This document shows, piece by piece, positions 24,570-36,178 of a DNA stretch of 64,000 bases. Positions within the stretch are counted from its first letter, which is position 1. Every line of letters begins with the position of its first letter. The notes under the pieces were generated by a model. It was not told where the DNA came from. It saw only the letters and a list, made by a program, of their open reading frames with translations, and did not search any database. A program made the position numbers and the translations under genes. The DNA comes from Nymphaea colorata. Its lineage: Eukaryota > Streptophyta > Magnoliopsida > Nymphaeales > Nymphaeaceae. The DNA is taken from positions 12,691,868 to 12,755,867 of the forward strand of contig NC_045150.1 in NCBI RefSeq assembly GCF_008831285.2, read 5' to 3'.

Positions 24570-26725
24570 GGGGCACTGCTCTCTTGGATCTCTCTAACAA
24601 TGACATCGTTGGTAGGCTCCCTTTTAGTATCAAAATGGAACTTCATAATTCGAAGTGCTGATTCTCACCATCAGCTGCTTAAATGCCAGAAAGAGCCGAG
24701 TACCTTGTCCTTGCTACTGAGTTCAAAACGAAACCCAAGTCTGAACCCACATGGGATCAGCAGCAGTTGGGTATGCCTCCTAGGCCCCCATCTATAACTT
24801 TAGCTTGCATAAAGAATGATGCCCATGCTATTCACTGTCTGCATGACAACCACAATCCTCCCTGCTGCACCAGCTACTAAAAAATAAATATGGGAAAGTG
24901 TCATTTTAAGTAAGTGGGCGGTTAATCCACCACCCTGGTTACGGTCGAAGCCTACCCAATGCCCCTAGGATCTAAGGCTGCTTTGATCTAAGGCTGCTTT
25001 AGGTGTCTCGAGATGACGCTCATGCGATGATTAAGTGTAATCTTAAGTGAAGATTCACAATCATCAAATAACTGAAGTGGATCAATTCCATTTCAGATAG
25101 GAAATCTGCATTTGTCATATTTTACCAGGCCATTCAGATAGCTCGAAATTGAAAGCAAATGGGAGGGAGCAGCAATTCACAAATTGTTCGGTTCTATTGC
25201 ATGGCGGTAAAATAATATGTATTTTCAATTGATTTATTTCGTTAATGATATCCTCTTTCAGGTGATATTTCTTTCTTGAATGCTCATCACATTTTGGATG
25301 CTACACCTTATTTCTTAGGACACATGTTCTCATAACACGTATTTTAAGAATTGCATGATCATATTTCTAAGAAATATGGCATGATTATGTTCATTATTTG
25401 TTTGTTAGGTTCAGAAACCACATCTATAATCACATCATAGTAACTAGAACAAGAACGTGATACTTTTGGAATACGTGTTATAGGAAAATGTGTCCTAGAG
25501 ACACAATGTCAACATCCTCCTGGACTCTCAATTAGACCAGTTGAGCCCCCCCTGGAAAACTTGACGGATTTATGTAGGGTGAAGTACTGATCCAGCCTGT
25601 ATGCGAGTGTGCGACGACTTACTATCCAGCCATCTCTTGTATTTCTGACTTTATAGTAGAAAGATTAATATGTATAGATTTGATTTGGATTACGACTGCA
25701 AGAACACATGGCTCCTGGTATGCACTAAATTTCAAACACATACGTTTTTAGAGACGATCAATCCAGTGGCGGATCAGATCAAGTACATGTTGAACCTGTG
25801 GAGCTTTCTCCTGCAAACAAAAAATCAGTTGGAATTATTCCCTAGAATTTTAGAACCTCAAAAAACTCATTAAATTAGATCTATACTCCTCTCTTTCTGG
25901 TTCCATGCCTTCTTGTATAGAAGAAAACTTATTCAGGTTTTCTTCTTAGACCTTGGTACAAATTATGGTCTGTTGGACACTTGGCCCTTAGAGATAAATA
26001 ATCTAAAACTGTTTCTACCATTCAGAGAAAGTAACCAACTGTTAGCTAACATATTAGAAGTGCTCGGAACGTATCCCAACCTAATCTAGAGTAGCTTGAG
26101 CAACAATGAACTTTTTGGTGCTCTTTCGTCAAGCTGGGTTCAATGCCATTATCTCACACACTTCGATGCCTCCCATAGCAACTTCATTGACAGGATTCTG
26201 TGTTAGACCTCTCAAATGGCACAACTATAGGAGTATGTACTTTGTGCTAATTATCTCAATGGACAGATTTCAGCAAGGATATATCAGTTAACATTCTTGT
26301 CTGAGACAAATGTGTGCGAAGCTTATGTTTATGGTGGTATACCGCTAACGATTGATAGGTTAAAGAAATGAGAAGAACTGGACTTACCTTCGAACAATCT
26401 CAGTGCGAAAGTACCTCAGTAACTGGGGCATCTTGTTGCTTTGATCGTCTTGAACTTGAGGAACATAAAAGTAGGTGGAACAAGTTCCATTTCGGAAAAG
26501 CAATGTGCAAAACCTGCCTACTAGAAGAATATCGAAACCACAATGCATTGGCAGTGTCAAAACCAAGCCAAAGTGGGCAGAGAAACACAACCTTGTCAGC
26601 CATTACTGTACCAATTTTTCGTGCACCCTTGTGTCTGTCACTTTTGGTATTTGCACAGTTGGTCAATGACAAGTTCACAAATCTGGCCTCATGGTTGATG
26701 AAACTGCCGTCCTATGGCCCTTAAA
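24570..26725 (+). pseudogene. Decayed LRR receptor-like gene
   Basis: Scattered leucine-rich-repeat pieces occur in order in different frames. They include LLDLSNNDIVGRLPFSI (24581-24640), a FFLDLGTNYGLLDTWPLEI-like segment near 25940, SLSNNELFGALSSSWVQCH near 26095, DASHSNFIDRI near 26165, GGIPLTIDRLKK near 26335 followed by EELDLPSNNLSAKVPQ (26375-26420), and a juxtamembrane-like part ending in LCLSLLVF (26627-26655). The xLxxLxLxxNxLxGxLP spacing is that of plant extracellular LRRs. Stops, frameshifts and gaps are present throughout, and no kinase domain was found. This is a relic of a receptor-like kinase or receptor-like protein. Confidence 0.7.
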
Positions 26726-29700
26726 AGGTGAAAATTGTGTTTTTGGAATATATTCCTGTGTCCAATGAATACAATTTTCTTGTTTGAGAAAACATGACAT
26801 GATTATGCTCAACTTTTGATTGATAAATATGAAACCGATTTCTGTAACAAAAACATGGCCTTCTTAAATTATATGTTTAAAAACATGCATTCTACCATCA
26901 AACACCCATTAATGCGTAGCCCTGACTCTCCACGATTCGCTTTGTGAGTACGTGTTTCGTGCTTTGCCCCCACGAATTTTTCATAGATATAGAACTAAGA
27001 GAAAGTGCAGATAGTAGAATGGCATGGATAGAACTTTATGAAAGGTCAAGTTTTACAATGACAAGACCAACAGAAAGTACAAACAATAGGATGACTGGGT
27101 TTGGAATGTATAGAGCTTATTATCAAAACGGTAAGAAAACCATCTTGACATTTTTTACCACTTGAAAACTGTATTTGAGTTCCTAAAGTTAAGTCCAACT
27201 TTTTTTCAAGAAAGAATCAAATAAAGCTCACCTAAAAACTTTTTTCAATGCTACCAGACACTCCTATAAAGGTGTTGAGTTCTTTCAACAACTTTTAGTT
27301 GAATCTTCTTGAGCCTAATACTTGGAGATCTTGTTGATGGCCAAAGAGTTTACCAAAATACAATTCAGGTTAAGTTAAACCTAAGTTGAATAACATTGGG
27401 TTAAGCTTGGGATACTATTTCATTTGTCCTTCCTTAACCTGATACTAGTGTCTTGGCTGAGAAGGAAGAAGAACAAAAATTCAACTTGGTTAAAGTATTT
27501 TCTTAGCACAAGACATATTTTTTACATTAGGAGGCGTTTGTTGCGCCGGAAATCCACTGTTCACCGAGAAAAAAAATTCAAAAATTTAAAAATTTTCCAT
27601 CCTAACAAATGCAGAAAATTTTTTTCGACCGTTGTGGTCGATTCCGGAAATTTTTTTCCAGAAAAAAATTTCCACCTGGAGAGACGGAAATTTTTTTCCG
27701 GAAATTTATTTTTGCCCGTTAGGGCATGCTCGGTCGGAGAGCGCCTCTTCCTTCTCTTCCTTCCTGCTGTCGCGAGTGAGCCGCAGCTGCTCCCTCTTCT
27801 TTGTCGTCGTCTCACACGCAGAACAGGCGCGTCTCCATTCTCCTCTCCCTCTCCGCATCAGAGTTCCACGCCTCCACTCCACCCGAGCAGTGCAGCCGCG
27901 AGCCTCCCGTTCCTCTCTTTCTCGCAAGGTAGTGTGTGTGTCTCTCTCTCTCATTCTCTCTCTTGTTCCCCTCTCCAAGTAGGCCTCTCTCCCTCTCACT
28001 CTCACTTCTGTCACCCTTTTCTACTGCGTGTGAATGACTTGGCCACATAGCGCGGCAGTCAGAGGCAGCAGCAAACGGGAGGGGAACTCTGTCTCGGGTG
28101 CCCCTTTCTCCCTCTCCGACGAATGCCGGCTGCGCTCTCACTCTCTGGCCAGCCCAGATTTCTAATGAATGACCAAATTAGCTGTTGTTTCATTTCTGTT
28201 TTTCATATGACCAGTGATGTTTCCATTTGGTTCTTAGATCGGTATGATGTTCACTGGATGAACCTTGAGTGTCTTAAGATTTTGGTATGGATTTAGGATG
28301 TCTTATTATTTGGCGTCAATTAGTTGTTTTGTTTTTCATTTGCTTTCTTTGATGGTATGGACTACTCATTCTTGTATAATAAATGCCCTTTTGTAATGTT
28401 CCTGTGTTCTTCTTCTGCAATTTGGTTCCTGTGCCTTTTCCCTTCCTCCCCTCTGTAAAACTTAATGAACCTGTCCAGATGATGCACTGAGACAATCAAT
28501 AGCATCAGTGTGCCCCTTGCAATTACTCCCCTTAATTTGTTCCCTGCCCTTCAACTCCCCAACTCACTATCGCAGTTCCTATTTGTCATGAGAAGCCATT
28601 GCAGAACAGTAAAGCAATGAGGAGGAGTTTAGATTCAAATTGAGATGGCACTGACTGTGTTACATTGGTCTTGAAGTGATCCTGTTAATAAACATAACTA
28701 GTTCTGCGACGGTCTTTATTTTCTTTTCTTCTACAATATTTTCTTCAAACCAAACCTTTTTTGTGGTGTTTATTACATTTTGATGGATATAAAACTTCCT
28801 TCCAGGATATGAAGCTTCTTCTCCCACAGTCTGTCAATAACTGAATTTTGCTTAGTTTTTTTTACGTATTTTCTTGTTCTTTATAGTTTGGGGAATGCTT
28901 TTATTCATTTTTTGATCTGGAAGCTTTTGATTTGACTTGTGTGTTCTTTTGCATAATGCAACCCTTTATCTTCTTTATGCTTGTAAATGAAGGGTGCTTC
29001 AGCAAAAGAACTGTTTTACTTACTAGGGCAGAACAGTTAGGATCACCTCTGTCGCCGTCTGCACCTCTAGCTCCTGTCCATACAGTGCCAGCGCCTGTTG
29101 TGACAAATCTTAGAAAGTCACAGTCCTTCATTCCCCACCATTTTAGGAGTTAACTATAGATATTGAGGATATTGATAATGAATATGACAATGCTAGACTT
29201 AATGAACTCAAGGTTGTAAGACGTCAACAAAATGATGCTCAAATTTATGTATGGAGAGAGAGAGAGAGCTGTTAAGTGGTCCATCTTGTCACATTTTGTT
29301 TACAATTTTTTAAAATTAATTATATAGATGTGTTTTTCATGTCTAAAAGATCTATGTTTGTACGCCTTGGTAAAACTACATGGGGAGGAATTCATTACTC
29401 CTTAAAATTTGTACGCCTTGGTAAAACTACAGCCAAAAGATCTATGTTTAATCCCCGTTCTTAATTGTATCCAATCTGAAAAATTAACTGTCTTGGCTGT
29501 CTAAATCTGAACTGCCACTCTTCTTAGGAGAAGCTTATTAACCTCAAATTTTATTTCCATGGATCTGATTTATCATATGTTTTATAGTGATCCACGATAA
29601 GATCTATAGTTGATCAAATGAATGATCTTAAGAGATTTTTGTTTCGTTTTTTAATATGGGTTCAATTTGATCTTATCAGCAACTCAACTTACAATTCTCA

Positions 29701-30310
29701 TTTCTGCAAAGTTTCTATATGATACAGAAGTTACAATCTTTGGGTGGTTTCATTTTTTCCCCCAAAGAAGAACAAAAATGTTTACATATATTTTTTAGAG
29801 ATGTAACAAGATGAAGTGCCCATATGAAGTAAACAGAATAGAACAGAACAAGACATTCAAAACCCTGATAAATCAGAAGACCTCCTTATTTACATGACAG
29901 TAAGCAGAGTACTACATAATTCAACAGCTTTATTTTTATGCTGACATTTCAATTCTTATTTCAAATTGAATAGAACTTGAAGGACTGATCAGGACTATCT
30001 CCTTGAGAATGAGAAAGAGAGAGTAGATTGTGTCGAACTTTGCTGCAGTTGTTTTTTGTTCCTATCGTGGGGTTTCCTGTTGTTTGTCTTGTGTGTATAC
30101 CATTTTTTGCTGTTGTTTATTTAGTATATGGTCGACAGTTTAATATAATAGGAAACAACTTTTTTGTAACTGATAGATCAGTTGTTACTTGTTATACAGT
30201 AAAGTGATACTTCTCCAGCTTAGTGTTGTTGGTTTGATATATTTAGGGAACAAACCCTAATCCTTTTGTTGTCTATTTGACTTTCTTTACATTTTTTTAT
30301 GTAATGGAAG
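26726..30310. other. Gene-poor stretch with repeat remnants
   Basis: 27535-27730 (ggaaatccactgttcacc to gcccgttagggc) resembles 22480-22670 and may be a non-autonomous transposon. 27730-28140 is CT-rich, like a leader exon without a gene. 29345-29449 holds a nested short repeat. 29000-29210 has modest open frames (for example LTRAEQLGSPLSPSAPLAP) that I cannot assign. Confidence 0.45.
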
Positions 30311-30391
30311 GTCCATACTGATGAGACAAGGAGCAGTCTTCAATTTGCAACCAGGGCACTACGTGTGACAAACTGAGTACAAGTGAATGAG
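30311..30391 (+). pseudogene. Orphan kinesin (CENP-E/KIN-7 type) motor exon with a stop
   Basis: A 27-codon exon-like piece reads VHTDETRSSLQFATRALRV, then TN, a TGA stop (30374-30376) and VQVNE. It is the end of a kinesin-7 motor domain, where kinesins have a Cys in place of the stop. It keeps an AG acceptor (ggaag) and a GT donor. No neighbouring motor exons were recognised on either side, so it is a fragment. Confidence 0.75.
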
Positions 30392-30479
30392 GTTTGTTAC
30401 GGTTATTTATGTATGTGGTGTGGTTATTTATCTCATTTTTGTAAATCTGGACAAATGTTTCTTTATCATCAAACTAAGA

Positions 30480-30662
30480 ATTAATTTTCTGGAAATCTGG
30501 AAATATATTTCTGTACCATCAAACTCAGAAATATAGAATTGGAAATATATTTCTGAGTCATCACACACACACCAAAATTGGAATCGGAAAAACTTTTCCC
30601 ATTTCATTTTTCTATTTCCTATATTTTCAGAAATATATTTTCAGAAATATATTTTCAGGCTC
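30480..30662. repeat. AT-rich inverted-repeat remnant
   Basis: gaaatatatttctg occurs near 30501 and 30542. Its reverse complement, cagaaatatatttt, occurs near 30628 and 30643. The arrangement would form a hairpin and suggests a miniature inverted-repeat element. Confidence 0.5.
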
Positions 30663-30939
30663 CTCGAAGAGTGCTCCTTGAAGATTTACTGCTCGAGTTT
30701 AAGATTCGATTTCTTGACCCGACATACCTTGGTTCAAGTACCTGAATCCGGCTCACTCACATGCTGAAACTTCGAGTCCTCCTCAATTGGCCGCATTCTG
30801 CAGTTTTACAGATCGTTGGGCGAGACAGAGGCAGGAATCCCTCGAGGTTGATCGATTGCTGTCAACTCGGCGATTCGTTTTGGTGAAGGGGAGCTCGATC
30901 GGAGGTGATCTTGTTCGATCTGAGAAACGGTAAGCGGAG

Positions 30940-31239
30940 ATGAGTCTGAAGCAGATTTTGACGTCAGCGGCGCTCAAGGGAGTGACGGAGGCGAGGGCTA
31001 GGATCTTCGGGCACGTTCTCAACCCGACGGGGCAGAGATCTCCTCACAAAATCCTTCGGAAGAAGCTGATCGGCGATAAGGTGGCGGAGTGGTACCCGTA
31101 CGACATCAAGAAGGACGACCCCCTGGTGATGGGGAGGCTCGAGCACGAGCGCTTGGCGAAGCTCGAGATGCTGAAGCGTCGAGGGAAGGGCCCGCCCAAG
31201 AAGGGACAGGGCAAGCGTGCCGTTAAGCGCAACAAATAA
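30940..31239 (+). CDS. MRPS33: Mitochondrial small ribosomal subunit protein mS33
   Basis: Complete 99-residue, intron-free frame from ATG (MSLKQILTSAALKG) to TAA. It contains the conserved family stretch RIFGHVLNPTGQRSPHKILR, then GDKVAEWYPYDIKKDDP and a Lys/Arg-rich tail (GKGPPKKGQGKRAVKRNK). Family knowledge: mS33 (yeast Rsm27, Arabidopsis At5g44710-like) is a component of the small subunit of the mitochondrial ribosome, made in the cytosol and imported. Length and sequence match the plant family closely. The coding part is GC-richer than its surroundings. A GTAAG sequence lies 10 bp before the ATG but no leader intron is needed. This is the clearest intact gene in the window. Confidence 0.96.
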   Translation: MSLKQILTSAALKGVTEARARIFGHVLNPTGQRSPHKILRKKLIGDKVAEWYPYDIKKDDPLVMGRLEHERLAKLEMLKRRGKGPPKKGQGKRAVKRNK

Positions 31240-33189
31240 ACACTGGATGCATTTTGGGTAGGTGATGCTCTTTTCTGATCTGTAGGAGTTTGAGCAGTTG
31301 ATGATGAACTGCCGTGAAAGTGTGTGATTATTTGTTTCGAATGGATGAAATGAGAAATTGGATTGTAGTGTCAATCTTGTGGTATACTGATGGATAGGAG
31401 AAGATCGACATAGAACGAATTGCAGGGCATTAACGTATAACATGAATGGGTTGCAATTTAGTCTTCACATCAATAAACATGAGTTCAGGCTGTTCAACAT
31501 GTAAATGCACGTCGCACTACCTTATCTGAAAGCGCAAAATTGAATAACGAATGGCCCCAGTAAGCATCGGATTTGCCAACTAAATATTTGATGTATACAT
31601 GACCTTTGTGGCACTTGGTGGTGTCAATTTGTTCCTCCTATTGGCAACATCACTCTTTTGTATCTGAAGTATATGCATTTAGCAGAATCTATTTGTCTAT
31701 ATCAAATTCTACATTTCATTCGGATTTAGAGTCTATTTTGTGGGTAGATGGTCAATAGTTGCATATCGATGAGAACATGGAGCTACTGACGATAGAGAGT
31801 AAATCGTCCAGTTGCAGATGAGAAAACTAATTGCAAGTCATCTAAATTGTAACAACCATACCATGATCATTGTGATACGCATTTTTATGCAATACAACTT
31901 CAAGATATATTTCACACTAGGACTTGCTAATTAAACTACCTTCGAATGGTAAAACAAACAGCAGTTTGTTGCTTGTAGTTAATCCTGTCACAACCCACAA
32001 AGACTCAATTTAGATCGCCTGTAGGCCACCATCTTCCCATTCCTCGACGACGACTACGTGATTAATGACGACCATGGCTGCAACAAACACCTGAGATTCG
32101 TTGGGCCCCAAATTTGTCTTAGCGAGCTCTCCGGTGGACCAATTTGCACAAAGTCCTATATCACCTGAGATTCGTTAGGCCCCTATTCTGACATGAAGTA
32201 AACAAAGACATGACACGGACCGATGACGGACAAATGTCGTCGAACAGTTTTACTATCAGAAATGACGCAAATCAACTGAAATTATGAGGCCAGATTCTCA
32301 GCAACTCAGACTGGAACGCATGCAACGATTCCCATCCGGCCAATCCAAGCAAGGATAATGTACTCATCGTAAGGTAGCTAATACGAATTCTGATGAAAAG
32401 ACTCAACCTTGTTTTTGTCTCCATAGCGTCAATTTTATATGAATATGAACCCTCAGCAACTCCAGAGGGAAAAAAAAAAATCTGTGCGTGATATGAAGAT
32501 TTGGATATGATATAACTCCATGAGAAAACTATAGTATCTGTATAATCTTCTTGTTCATCTCCACACTTTTATTTGATGTCATACATTCCAGAAATATATG
32601 GCGCATTTGCTTTCCGGAACAGATTCCATCTTGCCTATGAAAGATTGATAGTCCCACGCGTGCCCCTTATTTTTCCCTGTCGACTGAAGCAAAAACAAGA
32701 AGCTCCTGCCGTATGGCCATGGGGTCCTATAAGATACACTTCCTTTGTGGTGATGTACGCAATTCCATAATAGACAACATCGAGTGGACATACAAGGAAT
32801 GTAATATTTAACAAGATTCTTCACTACTGATAACTTTTTGAAAGCACTCCATGCAACTAAAGACCATCCTGGAACCACTGCTTTCAAAGCAAATGATAAT
32901 ATGAATTAAAAAGAGTCCTTGGCAAGTCGGACAAGCTATCAAGAACAATAATTCATTTTATACAGCCAAGGATCTTTTGCAATAGTCTTTCTTGTACTTA
33001 ACTTTATGATGGACCATAAATTATCTCCCGCCAGAACATGCAACATTTGGTGGTAAAGATTAATATGCTTCGACCATAGAACAATGCTGACGCGGCTTCA
33101 GTATCAGCGACATTTTAAAATATTATACGTATTCTGCGTTCACTTCTCCATTTTGCAAACACAAGTATCTTGTAGTATTCATCTGAAGG
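31240..33189. other. Intergenic between mS33 and the PPR gene
   Basis: The 3' flanks of two convergent genes. No further coding sequence recognised; a poly-A run lies at 32470. Confidence 0.5.
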
Positions 33190-36178
33190 TTATGATGGTG
33201 AACCATCTTCCACGTTAGTTTCATCCTCTGGTTGAGCATAAGAATCAAACCAGCTTTCCTGATTGACCAAATCTGCAAGATCCCGTTTACCCAGATTTCT
33301 ATATGCATCCACAAGGGCATTTAAGAGTGACGCACTTTGTCCTATTTCTCCAGATTTCATCTGCCTATGTATCCGCTTAACACCTTCTATTAGTCCAGCT
33401 CTTCCATAGCATGTCACCAGATTAATATAAGTCATTGTATCTGCTTCAAGCCCCTCATCTTACATCTTCATAAAGAAATTTAACGCTTTATCTACTTCTC
33501 CAGAGGCTACAAATGCATAAATCAGAACATTGTATGCACGAACATCAAGTTTAGCTTCATCAATCATGACGCCTTCGCAATATTTTTGTGCATGTGAATG
33601 CATTCCGACCGCAGAGAAGAGCAAGGTTATTATTGCCTGTTTAGAATATGGTTTCCTGTCCTTGTACAACATGCCAAGCTGACTTGTAGCTTCAATTGGA
33701 AGGCAACTCTTTTTCAACGCAGTGAAAATTGCCTTGAAAGTGGTATTGTTTGGAGAGATCTTTTTCACCAACATCTGATGTAAGACCTCTGCACAGTCTT
33801 TCAATTGTCCACTGGTGGAAAATGTAGACATGACTGCATTATAAGAAGCAGAATCTGCAAGCAAGTCTGACTGTCGCAGTTCTTGAGCAACTTCAACTGC
33901 ATCATCAACCATGCCCATGTTCTTGTACAGATGCATCATAGTGGTGAAGGAAACCCCATCAACAGACCCTTCAGCTCTTAGTTTGTCAAAAATTGACTTG
34001 GCTTCATGTACCATCCCAAGCTCAGAATAAAGTCGAATCATGCTATTTGAAGCAATAATGTCTGGGCCATCATCCAAATCGAGCATCTTTTCGTATAGTT
34101 CCTGTGCTTCTCTCCAAGAACCTATCTTACTGTATGCTTTGATGAGAGAGGTATACACAACCTGATTAGTTTTAAATCCTGATTCTTCCATCACATGGAA
34201 GTAATGAAGAGCTTCTTCAACATTTCCAGCTTCAGCAAATGCATTAATCAAAGACCCATATACAATTTCATTTGGGTCAACTCCTGCTCTTATCATCTGC
34301 CGATATACATCTACTGCTTCAGCAGCTCGACTATCACGGGCATGCCTAGCAATGACAGCACAGAAAGTTTCACGAGAAGGTCTAAACACTGATTCTTGCA
34401 TTCTTGTTAAGAAATCTCCTGCAGCATCGGCTGATTCTCCATCTGATAGCATTTGGATTAGTGAATTGTAAGTACATTCATCTGGCCAAGCACCATGAGA
34501 TCTCATGCTCTCGAACATTGAAAGTGCTTGGTCATGCATATTAGCAATTCCATAGGCTTTGATCATAACATTGCATTCCATTGTCTCCATCTTCTTTTCC
34601 GACTCCCTCCTGTCCAAGAACACAGCCTCTGCTTCCTTCCATAACCCCTTCTCAGCATAAGCATCCAAAACAGCAGCATGGTTTAACGGAGGACAGCCCT
34701 CGTACTCGTTGATAGCCTTCAAGAAACTCCTGGGCACGATCAAGCTGCCCCAAGTCTATGTACATCTGAATGATTACCGACTGCTCATCAATACTAATAC
34801 CAGATTGCTCCATTTCCTCCAACATTAACTCTAATTCTGCAACCATCTTCCTCTGACCAAATGCCTGCAATATAGTCCTATATGTCACAACGTTAGGTAA
34901 GAGACCCATTCCGTTAATTTTCCTATAAAACTTTAGCATGTTATCCATGTCTCCAGCAGTTGCATATAAGCCTATAAATGTGTTGAGCGTGGTTGCATCT
35001 GGAGAAACACCTCTTTCTTCCATTTTACACAGTAAAGCCTCTGCTTCGTTCATGTTCCCATGGGATCCACAAGTATAAATCATTGTGTTGAATGTTACCT
35101 TATCAGGAACCACACCACACCTCAACATCTCCGCAAAGGCATTTGATGCGTCCTTGAGACGCCCGGCCTTCCCATATAGGTCGACCAGTGTATTGTATGT
35201 AGCAGCAAGTTTCGGTTTGCGAATTGCAACCATGTGGTCCGTGCTAGAATCAGCAAGATTGCTTACCTTGTTTGAGTTCCTTCCGTTAAAATGATTAGAT
35301 AAACGTGGTCGACCAGCCTTGAAGAGCTCCGTCGACAAGAAATACTTGGGACCCATCTCCGCATCAGCCGTACAGATGTTCAACTGGTCCAAATCCATCT
35401 TTCCAACACACCAGTTCTTGAAAAACCGCTCGGCCTGATCAAATTCACCTGCTTCCTTCAAAACATGCACCGGAGTGTTCATGGTAACCTCGTCAGGGAA
35501 AATTTCCCTGATCTTCATGTGTCTGAGCCATTCAAGGGCCTCTTTCGGTAAACCACCCTTGGCATACACATCAATCAGCGTTGCATAAGTATTGTTTGTG
35601 GGCAAGAGCTCGTCTGCGGCCATCTCAATCCAACAAAGTCGTAATTGATCCCATTTCTGAGCTCTTCCCAGAATTCTAAGGACAATATTGTAGTGTATAA
35701 CATTGGCAACGTAGTCTTCCTGAGACTTGAACCACCGGAATACCAGAAGTGCTGTATTCCAATCATGCTGCTCTTTAAGAACGACGGTCTGTTCCTTTGG
35801 GCTGAGCTTTCCAACCCAAGGCCTCAAGGCGTTGCTCACGTCACTGTCAACATCCAAAGAGCGCAACACTGACGGTATGCAACCACCATATCTCTTCTTT
35901 CTTGCTTTGCTCACTCCCCTCTCCGAGAACTGGGTCCTCGTGTGGCAGCATAGCCTAAACCCTTGCAAGGCGCAAGATTTTCTAGGAAAAACATGAGCGG
36001 GTTTCCTGGATACTGGAAGAGAGAGGAAGGAGATGAGTGGTAGTCGAACTTACAGGAAGAGAGCTAGGAAAGGAGATAAGTGGTAGTCGAACTTACAAGG
36101 AGAAAGTTTGGGACCTTGAGCACAAGCCTGCAGGCATCGATGCCCATGTTGCAGGGAGGAGAAATGCTGAACCGTCAT
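33190..36178 (-). CDS. P-class pentatricopeptide repeat protein (At1g73710 type), with two lesions
   Basis: PPR proteins bind organelle RNA through 35-residue helical repeats. Exon 1 (36178-36097) starts MTVQHFSSLQHGHRC. Exon 2 runs from 36012 to 33190. A short intron (36013-36096, GTAAGT to CAG) keeps frame. After RKKRYGGCIPSVLRS the protein has KLSPKEQTVVLKEQ and then a long PPR array (for example VTFNTMIYTCGSHGNMNEAEALLCKM, shown here as VTFNTMIYTCG then NEAEALLCKM). It ends with an acidic tail (DETNVEDGSPS). Order and wording follow Arabidopsis At1g73710. Lesions: one extra base in the run of three A's at 34724-34726, and TAA (33460-33462) in place of a Gln codon 90 codons before the natural stop. 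Without them the product would be 967 residues, close to the family size of about 990. Confidence 0.92.
36013..36096 (-). repeat. PPR-gene intron made of a tandem duplication
   Basis: The 84-bp intron consists largely of two units (36016-36055 and 36056-36098) that share gagtggtagtcgaacttaca-like sequence. Each unit carries its own GTAAGT donor and a pyrimidine tract. Confidence 0.8.

Noticed and set aside
27424..28141. Long Arg/Ser-rich frames on both strands
   Set aside because: They come from a CT-rich tract, with overlapping frames on both strands and no motif. No gene could be supported.
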